The position numbers and the translations under genes were made by a program. A DNA stretch of 35,629 nucleotides from Lachnospiraceae bacterium (GTDB lineage Bacteria > Bacillota_A > Clostridia > Lachnospirales > Lachnospiraceae): assembly GCA_024689605.1 (NCBI GenBank), contig JAILDD010000016.1, positions 1-35,629 on the forward strand. The letters are read 5' to 3'. Of the stretch, positions 1-7,124 are shown piece after piece. Every line of letters begins with the position of its first letter. Positions within the stretch are counted from its first letter, which is position 1. The notes under the pieces were generated by a model that was given only the letters and a program-made list of their open reading frames with translations, was not told where the DNA came from and did not search any database.

Positions 1-221
1 AACCGTGTATTATCGGTATAATCCTGTCGACTGGCATTTTGATGATGATTAGGAACTGTAATATCTCCTTAAAGGCAAAACCGGATGTACTAACCATCGG
101 CCTTTCCTGTGTTCTTGCAGCAGTTTATTTTGGTTCAAGAAAATTTATTAAAAAGGGGATATCACCGATAATGCTTATCTGTGTATCTGCACTTGTTGGT
201 GTTGTAGCTTATGGAATCTGA
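1..221 (+). CDS. Probable chromate transporter (ChrA family), C-terminal fragment cut by the window edge
   Basis: The frame is open from base 3 to the TGA at 219-221, so only about the last 72 residues of the protein are present and the start lies outside the window. The visible part has two hydrophobic segments separated by a short polar loop. It ends in a run reading KKGISPIMLICVSALVGVVA and then YGI, which resembles the final helix of ChrA-type chromate transporters (a K-x-x-P-I-x-x-I pattern followed by a Gly/Val-rich helix). Family knowledge: these are inner-membrane anion transporters, in Clostridia often encoded as two adjacent half-size genes. The assignment rests on a short tail only; another polytopic membrane protein is possible. 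A T-rich stretch without a clear stem follows the stop. Confidence 0.5.
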   Translation, partial: PCIIGIILSTGILMMIRNCNISLKAKPDVLTIGLSCVLAAVYFGSRKFIKKGISPIMLICVSALVGVVAYGI

Positions 222-314
222 AAGGTTGTTTTTTGTTTTGTTTTGGGGATTTTCCATACTTCAGAATAAAATATACTATAGCTTTTGGAATATACCTGGA
301 TGAGAGAATATGAT

Positions 315-830
315 ATGGAATTTGCAACGCTAAGTGATGAAAAAGAGATCATAGATCTTTATAAAGCGGTAATAGAGAAGGTAAATCTTACGGAAGTACG
401 CCTGGGATGGAATATTGATATATATCCCAATTCGGTATTTGTAGAAAGCGCAATTTTGCGCGGTGAGATGTGTGTTATCCGTGAGGGAGGAAAGATTGTG
501 GCAGTAGCTGTCATTAATCATTCTGTGAATACGGAATACAATGACATCAACTGGAAAATAAAAGAACCAAAAGATAAGCTGGCCACAATTCATGCACTTG
601 CTGTATTACCGGGAAAACAAGGGAGCAAAACCAGCTACCGTATGTTATCTGACATCGAGGATTACTGCAGAAAAAACGGTGACTTGGCCATCCATCTTGA
701 TGTGATCGACACAAACATACCGGCTTACAAGCTCTACATCCGCAATGGATATAATGAAGTGGATTGTATCAGGATGTTTTATGATGTCGTGGGAATCAGG
801 GATTTTTGGATGCTTGAGCGGGTTCTATAG
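315..830 (+). CDS. GNAT-family N-acetyltransferase
   Basis: The protein is about 171 residues and has the GNAT layout. An N-terminal segment (EFATLSDEKEIIDLY) is followed by a central strand with the acetyl-CoA region (IHALAVLPGKQGSKTSYRML; here GKQGSKT stands in for the usual Q/R-x-x-G-x-G/A loop). The C-terminal part AYKLYIRNGYNEVD is the typical A-x-x-x-Y-x-x-x-G-F/Y signature. Family members acetylate small molecules or protein N-termini using acetyl-CoA; the substrate is not predictable. Start choice: the frame opens at a TTG at 285 with further ATGs at 300 and 315. I favour 315 because a GAGAG stretch sits about 7 bases upstream and the GNAT fold begins right there. A possible -10 (TATACT, 272-277) lies just upstream. 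The gene stands alone between the transporter tail and decayed sequence. Confidence 0.8.
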   Translation: MEFATLSDEKEIIDLYKAVIEKVNLTEVRLGWNIDIYPNSVFVESAILRGEMCVIREGGKIVAVAVINHSVNTEYNDINWKIKEPKDKLATIHALAVLPGKQGSKTSYRMLSDIEDYCRKNGDLAIHLDVIDTNIPAYKLYIRNGYNEVDCIRMFYDVVGIRDFWMLERVL

Positions 831-877
831 GGGTAACGGCCCATAAAGTTAATTTCAAGTTGTATTATTAGAATGTC

Positions 878-1184
878 GGATGCATCGTATCTGGCTGCAG
901 GAACTTTAAAACGGATATGGTCAGGGATGAGGAACTGGAAGCCATAATCAAAGCCGGAACCTATGCCGCAACAGGTATGGGGAAGCAGAGTCCGATCATC
1001 ATAGCGGTTACGGACAAGGCATTAAGAGATGAAATATCGAATGAAAACCGCAAGATCGGAGGATGGGGCGAAGGAAGAATTCGATTCTGACTTCGGAAAG
1101 GGTATCCTTAAGAAATTGGGTGTTGAGGGAGATTACGAAGGAATAGGACACTGTGCTATCGGCTATGCCGCAGAAGAACCATAA
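878..1184 (+). pseudogene. Nitroreductase-family remnant with internal deletion
   Basis: Two in-register fragments of a nitroreductase are visible. From about 899 the frame reads RNFKTDMVRDEELEAI and continues through AGTYAATGMGKQSPIIIAVT, the FMN-binding N-terminal motif region of this family, up to NRKIGG near 1063. From about 1071, in a different frame, it reads KEEFDSDFGKGILKKLGV and then EGIGHCAIGYAAEEP before the TAA at 1182-1184, which is the family's normal C-terminus. The roughly 90 residues expected between the two parts are missing and the frame changes at the junction. The N-terminus also lacks a start codon and ribosome binding site. The gene is therefore dead by deletion. Intact relatives are flavoenzymes of about 170-200 residues that reduce nitro compounds or quinones with NAD(P)H. 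Confidence 0.75.
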
Positions 1185-1542
1185 AACACTACGGTTAGGG
1201 CTAATTGCGAACTCCCTATGTGCGCATGGTTAACCCAATGATCCTCGAAGCTAGATAGCAAAGCTCTTGGCGGACCATTATCCTGTTGGTAACCAATCCA
1301 CGAATAACAGAGTGGCTACATGCCGGAAACTGTTATGATGGCTTTTGCCAGATGCTGTAAAAGATAAACAAATGTGATAGATCATGAGGAAAATCAAGTT
1401 TGGGAAAGTTTCTCTTGATAAAGGCCACTTCATAATAGGGAGTAAGAAATTGAAAAGTATTGTAAGTAGCATAGAAAAAAACTTATAATTGTTTCAGTGC
1501 GGAAATTATATTACAGTACTAGGCTGAAAGGAGCGGCGAGTA
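1185..1542. other. Gene-free stretch, about 360 bases, origin unclear
   Basis: I find no convincing gene, RNA or repeat here. A 34-codon + frame at 1384-1488 (starts MRKIKFGKVSLDK) has no ribosome binding site and no recognised family; a 64-codon minus frame across 1278-1472 has neither a credible start nor codon pattern. The stretch lies between two broken genes, so it is probably decayed coding sequence. Confidence 0.4.
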
Positions 1543-1781
1543 ATGGACGCAGGTTTTGTGGTATTGGAACTATTGGTTATTTTCATTGTGGTCAGTCTTG
1601 TTTTCTTTATTATACCCCCCCGATTATTCTGGACATCATATGGATCATAAGGGTAAAGAGCGGATAGATCAAGATATTCGGTCCGCTCGGTATTATATCC
1701 ATTGTTGTTACCGTAATCTGTATCCCATCGCTGCCGTTTGTGATCACTTTGTTATGGGAATTGGTCAAATTTATTATATGA
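1543..1781 (+). pseudogene. Broken small two-helix membrane protein gene
   Basis: A good ribosome binding site (AAAGGAG near 1528) precedes an ATG at 1543. The first 25 codons encode a hydrophobic helix (FVVLELLVIFIVVSLVFFII). At a run of seven C residues (1615-1621) the frame is lost and stops at 1650. Shifting frame at the C run recovers ILDIIWIIRVKSG, an in-frame TAG at 1665-1667, and then a second hydrophobic helix (GIISIVVTVICIPSLPFVIT) ending at the TGA 1779-1781. The simplest reading is an ancestral protein of about 78 residues with two membrane helices, now carrying a frameshift and a stop. No family is recognised. A homopolymer sequencing error could explain the frameshift but not the TAG. 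Confidence 0.55.
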
Positions 1782-1872
1782 AAAACGGATCGTGTAGTCA
1801 GATTCTAAGGAACGTAAGTAAAATCCGAATATAGGAACAAAGGTTGTGAATTTAAGAATGGAGGAAATTAAG

Positions 1873-2157
1873 ATGCAGTGTCCGTATTGTGGTAAGGAAA
1901 TGATTCGTGGCCATATTTCTGTACGCATAGAAGATGGAGCCAGGGTTAGTTTTTATGAAGAAGAAAGACCAATGACTGTATTTGATGCACTCAAGGGAGC
2001 AGGCCAGGTTACTGCTGCAAAATACAAAAACCAATTGTGTAAAATAGACGCGGATTACTGTGGGGCATGCAAAAAGATGATCATTGATACTGAAGTGTCA
2101 GAGCCCGGCTCCGAATATATCTTCGGATATCCCAATCGTAAAATAGAATTGTTCTGA
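1873..2157 (+). CDS. Small zinc-ribbon protein of unknown function (PF20097/DUF6487-like)
   Basis: The protein is 94 residues. It opens with MQCPYCGKEM and carries a second knuckle, YCGAC, giving four cysteine ligands at positions 3, 6, 63 and 66, the pattern of a split zinc ribbon. The middle contains a basic/aromatic stretch and the C-terminus ends in YPNRKIELF. Start choice: ATG 1873 has GGAGG at 1860-1864 with 8-base spacing; in-frame earlier starts (GTG 1846, ATG 1858) lack such a site and would put extra residues ahead of the first knuckle. Related small zinc-ribbon proteins are common in Clostridia, and their role is not established; nucleic-acid or protein binding is only a guess. Confidence 0.7.
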   Translation: MQCPYCGKEMIRGHISVRIEDGARVSFYEEERPMTVFDALKGAGQVTAAKYKNQLCKIDADYCGACKKMIIDTEVSEPGSEYIFGYPNRKIELF

Positions 2158-2220
2158 TCGCATTAAAGCGTCGAAGAATTGCTGTCATTTGTGCTTAAGG
2201 GCTGATTAGAGGAAACAAAA

Positions 2221-2867
2221 ATGTTATATGACGTAGGCTATGAAATAACGGCACAGATCTTTGTCCTTTTTATATTTGTGTATTCCTGTATCGAGTATCC
2301 GATGAGAAGCAGGAAAAATATTTTTTTCAGATTTATGAGTATAATTCTGATGAATTAGAAAAGCTGAATAAGAAATATTATGATCTTGCGCATATTGATC
2401 AGATGTCGGAATTATTGAACCGTACTGCTTATGAGGAAATGATATCAGATTTAAAAACAAATATGGAAAAGATCAGAGAGGAAAAGAAGATCATTATTTT
2501 TATGGCTGATCTGAATTTTCTGAAATATCTGAATGACAATCTCGGACACAATACAGGTGATGAGGCGATTAAAAATGTTGCATTGATCATGAAAGAAACC
2601 TTTTCGGATAAAGAGAACTGCTACCGAATCGGCGGTGATGAATTCTGTATTATCAGTATCGGCAACGATCAAACTGAATTTGAGACCATGTATAGAAAAT
2701 TCATAGATAAAGCAGCAGAAAAAAACGAAAAGGTAGATTATCCTTTTTCTGTGGCCAGTGCTTACTACATTGTTAAGGATGAAAACATTGATGACGCTAT
2801 GCAGATTGTAGATAATATGATGTATGAAAATGACTTTGTAAAAAACGGCGGTGAAATGTATGTTTAG
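2221..2867 (+). pseudogene. Remnant of a membrane-bound GGDEF protein
   Basis: ATG 2221 has a ribosome binding site (GAGG at 2211-2214). It starts a frame reading MLYDVGYEITAQIFVLFIFV, a membrane helix typical of the N-terminus of clostridial membrane GGDEF proteins, but this frame stops with TAG at 2356-2358. A second frame, open from 2244, supplies a charged linker (DELEKLNKKYYDLAHIDQ) and a GGDEF domain through 2867. That domain has the substrate and metal-binding segment FMADLNFLKYLNDNLGHNTG and an intact signature, IGGDEF. Intact relatives have several more membrane helices between these parts, so the gene has probably suffered an internal deletion with frame loss. The open frame 2403-2867 might still be translated as a soluble 154-residue domain, but it lacks a good start site and the usual length of about 170 residues. 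Confidence 0.6.
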
Positions 2868-3336
2868 ATTCAGGGAAATAACAGAGGGTGATAATGCAGC
2901 GGTTGCTGCGCTTGTCAGAGATAATCTGAAACAGTTTGGGCTTGATATCCACGGTACTGTGTATTTTGATGAAGGACTTGATCGTCTGAGTGACTGTTAC
3001 GGAAATGAAGAAAGCAGGTATTATGTCCTTGAGGATGAGACCGGAAAAGTGATAGGAGGGATCGGTTTCGCAAGGTTTAACCCGCGGAAGGATACTGCCG
3101 AGCTTCAGAAACTGTATCTGTCCGATTCCGCAAAAGGCTCAGGAACGGGCTATAAGATGATAGAGTTTATTGAGACCAAAATGCGGGAGGCAGGATATAA
3201 GCAGTCATATCTTGAGACCCATGACAATCTTCAGGCTGCAATACACATCTATGAAAAAAGCGGCTATAAAGAAATCGAGAGGCCGAAGGAAGTGGTTCAT
3301 TCAACGATGAACAGATTCTTTCTTAAGGTGCTGTAG
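2860..3336 (+). CDS. GNAT-family N-acetyltransferase
   Basis: The protein is 158 residues and begins MFRFREITEGDNAAVAAL, the usual first strand and helix of a GNAT. The central part (IGGIGFARF, then AELQKLYLSDSAKGSGTGYK) is the acetyl-CoA binding beta-bulge and pyrophosphate loop, with the consensus R-G-x-G-x-G changed to KGSGTG. The end (AAIHIYEKSGYKEIERP) is the standard last helix and strand. ATG 2860 overlaps the end of the GGDEF remnant by 8 bases, with GGCGGTG just upstream; a GTG at 2851 is also in frame. Substrate unknown. A strong terminator follows 12 bases after the stop, so the gene ends a transcription unit. Confidence 0.85.
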   Translation: MFRFREITEGDNAAVAALVRDNLKQFGLDIHGTVYFDEGLDRLSDCYGNEESRYYVLEDETGKVIGGIGFARFNPRKDTAELQKLYLSDSAKGSGTGYKMIEFIETKMREAGYKQSYLETHDNLQAAIHIYEKSGYKEIERPKEVVHSTMNRFFLKVL

Positions 3337-3348
3337 GATCCACGGACT

Positions 3349-3375
3349 GGCGGGTTAACACCCCGCCTTTTTTTT
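3349..3375 (+). terminator. Rho-independent terminator after the acetyltransferase
   Basis: The stem GGCGGG (3349-3354) pairs with CCCGCC (3362-3367) across a 7-base loop and is followed directly by eight T residues. It isolates the decayed region from the TetR operon. Confidence 0.9.
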
Positions 3376-3379
3376 GCTC

Positions 3380-3427
3380 TTGACGGCTAATTTGAATTAG
3401 CTTACAATAAGGCTAATTCAAATTAGC
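3380..3427 (+). promoter_or_regulatory. TetR-controlled promoter with two palindromic operators
   Basis: The -35 is TTGACG (3380-3385) and the -10 is TACAAT (3403-3408), separated by 17 bases. The palindrome GCTAATTTGAATTAGC (3386-3401) fills the spacer exactly. A second copy, GCTAATTCAAATTAGC (3412-3427), which is the exact reverse complement of the first, covers the expected transcription start. Each has half-sites GCTAATT / AATTAGC around a 2-base centre, and the centres are 26 bases apart. The arrangement is that of an autorepressed TetR-family operon in which repressor dimers at both sites would block RNA polymerase. The site is seen in the sequence; assigning it to the adjacent regulator is an inference from position. 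Confidence 0.85.
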
Positions 3428-3481
3428 TGGGTGATGAAACGATAATATCTGACAGGTTCGGTATTAAGAAAGAGGAAACAA

Positions 3482-4123
3482 ATGGATACAAAACAAAGAA
3501 TACTGAATGAAGCACTGACGCTGTTTTCAGAAAAAGGCTATGCTAATGTTTTTGTTGCGGATATTGCGGAAAGGGTAGGTATTAAAGCTCCCTCCCTTTA
3601 CAAGCATTATAAAAACAAGCAGGCTATCTTCGATGCGATTATCGAGGAGATGAAAAGACGGTTTCTGGAGGAGGCGGGCACTCTGCAGATCAATGGTGCG
3701 GACGCTGTGAAGGATGCTGAAATCTATAAGCATATATCTGAAGAACAGCTGATTGACCTCGGAAACAATCTGTTCCTTTATTTCCTGCATGATGACTACA
3801 CAAGGCGGTTTCGCAAGATGCTTACCATCGAGCAGTTCCATGATAAGAAACTTGCGGCTGCATATATGAAAGAGTATGTGGATGATCCTCTTTCCTATCA
3901 GGGAATGCTTCTGGGGCTGATGGTTTCTGCCGGCGTCCTGCAGACGGAGAACGTGGAGATCATGACACTGCATTTCTATGCGCCTATTTATATGCTGCTG
4001 ACCATATGCGACAGAGAACCTGAACGTGAGGCGGAGGCACTTAAGACATTGGAAGCGCACATACGACAGTTCAACAAAATATACGCGAGAAATAAAAAAA
4101 CATCCGGAAAAAATAAGAAGTAA
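3482..4123 (+). CDS. TetR/AcrR-family transcriptional regulator
   Basis: The protein is 213 residues, the usual length for TetR regulators. The N-terminal DNA-binding domain is clear: TKQRILNEALTLFSEKGY, then a helix-turn-helix at about residues 24-45 (VADIAERVGIKAPSLYKHYK, followed by NKQAIFDAI). The rest is the variable all-helical ligand and dimerisation domain, so the inducer cannot be read. The C-terminus is very lysine-rich (NKKTSGKNKK). The ribosome binding site is GAGG about 7 bases before the ATG. The gene is first in an operon, 18 bases before a flavodoxin-fold oxidoreductase, and follows a promoter with two palindromic operators. It most likely represses itself and the oxidoreductase until a ligand, perhaps a quinone or other electrophile, is present. 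Confidence 0.9.
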   Translation: MDTKQRILNEALTLFSEKGYANVFVADIAERVGIKAPSLYKHYKNKQAIFDAIIEEMKRRFLEEAGTLQINGADAVKDAEIYKHISEEQLIDLGNNLFLYFLHDDYTRRFRKMLTIEQFHDKKLAAAYMKEYVDDPLSYQGMLLGLMVSAGVLQTENVEIMTLHFYAPIYMLLTICDREPEREAEALKTLEAHIRQFNKIYARNKKTSGKNKK

Positions 4124-4141
4124 CCATGGAGGAATAAGGTA

Positions 4142-4888
4142 ATGAAGATTACAGTAGTAAATGGAACCGAAAAACACGGTGTGACATACAGGATGAAAGA
4201 AATCTTCCTGGAACAGTTCAGGGATGAGGCGGAAATCACGGAGTATTATCTTCCGAAGGACTGTCCGGCTTTCTGCGCAGGATGTATGGTGTGTTTTTCA
4301 AAAGGCCAGCACTTGTGCAAGGATGCAGAGTTTGTTCAGAAGATTGAAAAGTCATTGCTCGAAGCAGATCTTCTGGTTTTTACATCTCCTGCCTATGTTT
4401 TCCATGCTACCGGTGCAATGAAGGCTATGCTGGATCATTTCGGATACCGCTGGATGCCACACCGTCCTGCGGGTGAGATGTTCGGAAAGCGTGCGGTGAT
4501 CATTACCCAGTGCCTCGGCGCAGGGGGAAAGTCCACTGCAAAGGATATTAAGGACAGTCTGTCCTGGTGGGGCGTTTCTTCCATCAGGGTTGTAAGCTTC
4601 CGGCTGTTGTCAGATGTTGACTGGAACAAAATTGATGAAAAAAGGAAAGCATCATTCCAAAAGAAGCTGAGCAGTGTGGCAAAGAAAATGCGTGCCATAG
4701 ATTATAGCAGGCCGGCACATACGGGTCTGGTGGTAAAAGCAAAGTTTTATGCTGCAAGAATGCTTCAGACGAGTCTTGGCAAACAGAATCCCGAATATAC
4801 CGACTATATATACTGGAAAGAGAAGGGCTGGATCGACAGGGCAAGACCGTGGAGCCGGAACATCTTTACCGGACGCTGGAAGAATTGA
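4142..4888 (+). CDS. NAD(P)H-dependent FMN reductase-like flavoprotein (flavodoxin fold)
   Basis: The 248-residue protein opens with the flavodoxin-like strand and phosphate loop KITVVNGTEKHGVTYRM. It has a cysteine-containing segment CPAFCAGCMVCF followed by C at about residue 59, then LLEADLLVFTSPAYVFHATG, the FMN-binding SPxY region of the NADPH-dependent FMN reductase/iron-sulfur flavoprotein group. The middle contains CLGAGGKSTAKDI, and the last 70 residues are basic and aromatic. The cysteine spacing resembles a cluster-binding motif but I cannot tell whether it binds iron-sulfur. GGAGG lies 7-11 bases before the ATG. It is the second gene of the TetR operon, which fits an inducible oxidoreductase acting on electrophiles, quinones or similar compounds. 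The stop codon overlaps a promoter for the next gene. Confidence 0.82.
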   Translation: MKITVVNGTEKHGVTYRMKEIFLEQFRDEAEITEYYLPKDCPAFCAGCMVCFSKGQHLCKDAEFVQKIEKSLLEADLLVFTSPAYVFHATGAMKAMLDHFGYRWMPHRPAGEMFGKRAVIITQCLGAGGKSTAKDIKDSLSWWGVSSIRVVSFRLLSDVDWNKIDEKRKASFQKKLSSVAKKMRAIDYSRPAHTGLVVKAKFYAARMLQTSLGKQNPEYTDYIYWKEKGWIDRARPWSRNIFTGRWKN

Positions 4889-4894
4889 TATAAT
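4865..4894 (+). promoter_or_regulatory. Probable promoter for the membrane GGDEF gene
   Basis: TTTACC (4865-4870) and an extended -10, TGATATAAT (4886-4894), are separated by 18 bases. They lie at the end of the preceding gene, whose stop codon is part of the -10. The resulting leader is about 130 bases. It contains a perfect 12-base palindrome, CGCAAGCTTGCG (4924-4935), inside a larger stem formed by TCACACG (4919-4925) and CGTGTGA (4946-4952). No T tract follows, so it is not a terminator on this strand. I do not recognise a known riboswitch. Confidence 0.5.
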
Positions 4895-5031
4895 GATTCA
4901 CTAGCCGAAAGTATTTTCTCACACGCAAGCTTGCGCGGAACAATCCGTGTGAATCAAAAATGGAAAGGCAATATCCAGGCTATTGGTAATGGCCGGAGGC
5001 GTCTGATTGAACGGAGGATTAGAGTAACAAT

Positions 5032-7044
5032 ATGGATTACTCGATCATAGGCATACTGGCATTAATACTTAATCTCATAATGAACCGCGAGACTTTCAGG
5101 CACTTCGGAATACGTTCCGAGTCGAAGGAGCCGGAATCGCAGACTATCATCCGTTACAGCAATTTTCTTACAGCTGCCAACTGCTATTTCATTGCAGATA
5201 TCGCATGGGGAATTCTGTATGAACACCATGACATACCGGAATTTTTCCCTTTCCTGTATTCAGCCTGCGTCTTTTATTATATATTCATGTTTCTGACTAT
5301 TCTAACATGGGTCCGCTATATAGTGGCTTATCTGGACAAAAAGGGCCGGAGGAGCAAGATCATGCTGGGCGCAGTGTGGACCATGTTCATACTGGGGCTT
5401 ATATACCTGATGATCAACCGTTTCCATCATTTCATTTTTTCTTTTAATGATGCCCATGAATACATAGTGGAACCAGGAAGGGCTATAGCATTTATTCTGC
5501 AGATTGTCTTATATATGGTTCTTGCGGTATATATTCTCTGCGTTGCGCATAAATCCACCGACAGGGAGAAAGTTCGTCATATAGCAGTCGGAATAACATG
5601 TTTTGTGATGGATCTTTTCCTGATATTGCAGATAACAGATGCTGAATATCCGTCCTATGCCATTGGTCTCATGATCGGAATCTGTGTGATCCACTCCTTT
5701 GTAGAGGCGGATGAAATGAAGGAGAAGGATATATATGACAGTATCGCAACAAGCCTGGCGGAAGATTATGATGCGATGTACTACGTTGATATAGAGACCG
5801 GTGAATTCCGTGAATTCTCAACAAGTCAGAAATATGATTCCATGAATGTTCAGGCGGAAGGCCGGGATTTTTATGCTGAGACATTGGTAAATATAGATAA
5901 ATGTGTCCATCCGGACGACAGGGAATTTGCAAAGAGCCTCTATAGCAAAGAGGCGATGTTAAAGATTCTTGGGGACAGAAGGTCTTGTTCGTATAAATAC
6001 AGACTGATGATAGGCGGCAAGCCTAAGTATTTTCGTTTCAATGTGATTCGGGCCAATGATGACAGGCATCTGGTGCTTTATGAAAAAGATATAGATGATG
6101 AGATCACGGCGGAGACGATGCGGAGGGAAGATCAGAAGAAACATATTACATTCAGTCAGATCGCTGAAAGCCTGGCGGCCAACTATGATGTCCTTTACTA
6201 TGTGGATGCGGCAGATTCGGGCTATATAAGTTACGAATGCCAGAATATATACGGTCAGCTGGATATGAAAAAATCAGGTGATGATTTTTATGAGGACTCA
6301 AGGCAGGATATTCAGCAGATAGTTCACAGAAGTGACCGTGACCTTGTGCTGGATTTTCTTGACAGGGAACATATGACTGCAGCACTTGAGGGACGCAAGA
6401 GATACAGCATCGATTTCCGTATCATGACGGAGGGTGTGGCACAGTATGTCAGAATGACTGCCAGAAAGACCAGCGACAGCACCCATTTTATCATCGGTAT
6501 TGAAAATATAGATGCAGAGGTTCAGAAAGAAAAGCAGCACCTTAAGGATCTGAATGCCGAAAAGGAACTGGCCAGACGGGATGGTCTGACAGGGCTTAAG
6601 AATAAGACGGCGTATAACGAACTGGTAAAGTCTGTACAGACAAACATCGAAAACGGCATGGATTATCTGCCTTTTGCGCTTGTGGTGTGTGATGCAAACA
6701 ATCTGAAAAGGATAAATGATTCGGAAGGCCATGTAGCCGGGGATGAATACATAAAAAGTTCGGCAGCGCTTCTGTCCGGTATTTTTGCCGGCAGCCCTGT
6801 ATTCAGGGTGGGGGGAGATGAGTTTGTAGTGTTCCTGCGTGGTGACGATTATACAAACAGAGCGGAACTGATGGAACGGCTGCACAGTGAGATTCGGGAA
6901 AATCTGAAGTCGGGCTCCGGCCCAATCCTGGCTTCCGGAATGTCTGAGTATAACCCTGAGACGGACAACCTGGTATCAGAGATATTTGACCGGGCTGACA
7001 GGGAGATGTACGAAGACAAGCAGAGCCTTAAGAAGGAACAATGA
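5032..7044 (+). CDS. Membrane-bound GGDEF protein with two PAS-like domains; probable diguanylate cyclase
   Basis: The protein is 670 residues. Residues 1-225 form about seven hydrophobic helices (first one SIIGILALILNLIM), suggesting a membrane sensor. Two related domains of about 130 residues follow: one from about 235 (SLAEDYDAMYYVDIETGEF) and one from about 373 (SLAANYDVLYYVDAADSGY). Both have a later H-x-x-D/S-R-D/E segment and look like PAS folds. A helical linker leads to the GGDEF domain, which starts at ARRDGLTGLKNKTAYNEL and keeps the metal-binding segment VVCDANNLKRINDSEGH and the intact motif GGDEF at 594-598. The inhibitory RxxD site five residues upstream is absent. It would make cyclic di-GMP from two GTP at the membrane in response to an unknown signal. 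GGAGG lies about 13 bases before the ATG. Confidence 0.88.
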   Translation: MDYSIIGILALILNLIMNRETFRHFGIRSESKEPESQTIIRYSNFLTAANCYFIADIAWGILYEHHDIPEFFPFLYSACVFYYIFMFLTILTWVRYIVAYLDKKGRRSKIMLGAVWTMFILGLIYLMINRFHHFIFSFNDAHEYIVEPGRAIAFILQIVLYMVLAVYILCVAHKSTDREKVRHIAVGITCFVMDLFLILQITDAEYPSYAIGLMIGICVIHSFVEADEMKEKDIYDSIATSLAEDYDAMYYVDIETGEFREFSTSQKYDSMNVQAEGRDFYAETLVNIDKCVHPDDREFAKSLYSKEAMLKILGDRRSCSYKYRLMIGGKPKYFRFNVIRANDDRHLVLYEKDIDDEITAETMRREDQKKHITFSQIAESLAANYDVLYYVDAADSGYISYECQNIYGQLDMKKSGDDFYEDSRQDIQQIVHRSDRDLVLDFLDREHMTAALEGRKRYSIDFRIMTEGVAQYVRMTARKTSDSTHFIIGIENIDAEVQKEKQHLKDLNAEKELARRDGLTGLKNKTAYNELVKSVQTNIENGMDYLPFALVVCDANNLKRINDSEGHVAGDEYIKSSAALLSGIFAGSPVFRVGGDEFVVFLRGDDYTNRAELMERLHSEIRENLKSGSGPILASGMSEYNPETDNLVSEIFDRADREMYEDKQSLKKEQ

Positions 7045-7069
7045 TGTGATAGAGTTTATTATCAGATTA

Positions 7070-7078
7070 TGGTATAAT
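7070..7078 (+). promoter_or_regulatory. Extended -10 promoter for phosphoglucomutase
   Basis: The element TGGTATAAT is a TGnTATAAT extended -10, 47 bases before the phosphoglucomutase start. No good -35 is present at the usual spacing, which is common for extended -10 promoters. Confidence 0.6.
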
Positions 7079-7124
7079 ATCTGCTGTGGCTGTTTTATGC
7101 AGACGAAAGAGAGGAGTTTAATCT

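Noticed and set aside
1384..1488. 34-codon frame in the gene-free stretch
   Set aside because: No ribosome binding site, no family, and flanked by pseudogenes.
3527..4177. 216-codon open frame on the minus strand across the TetR gene
   Set aside because: It lies antisense to a clear TetR gene, has no ribosome binding site or recognisable motif, and its composition is that of a shadow frame.
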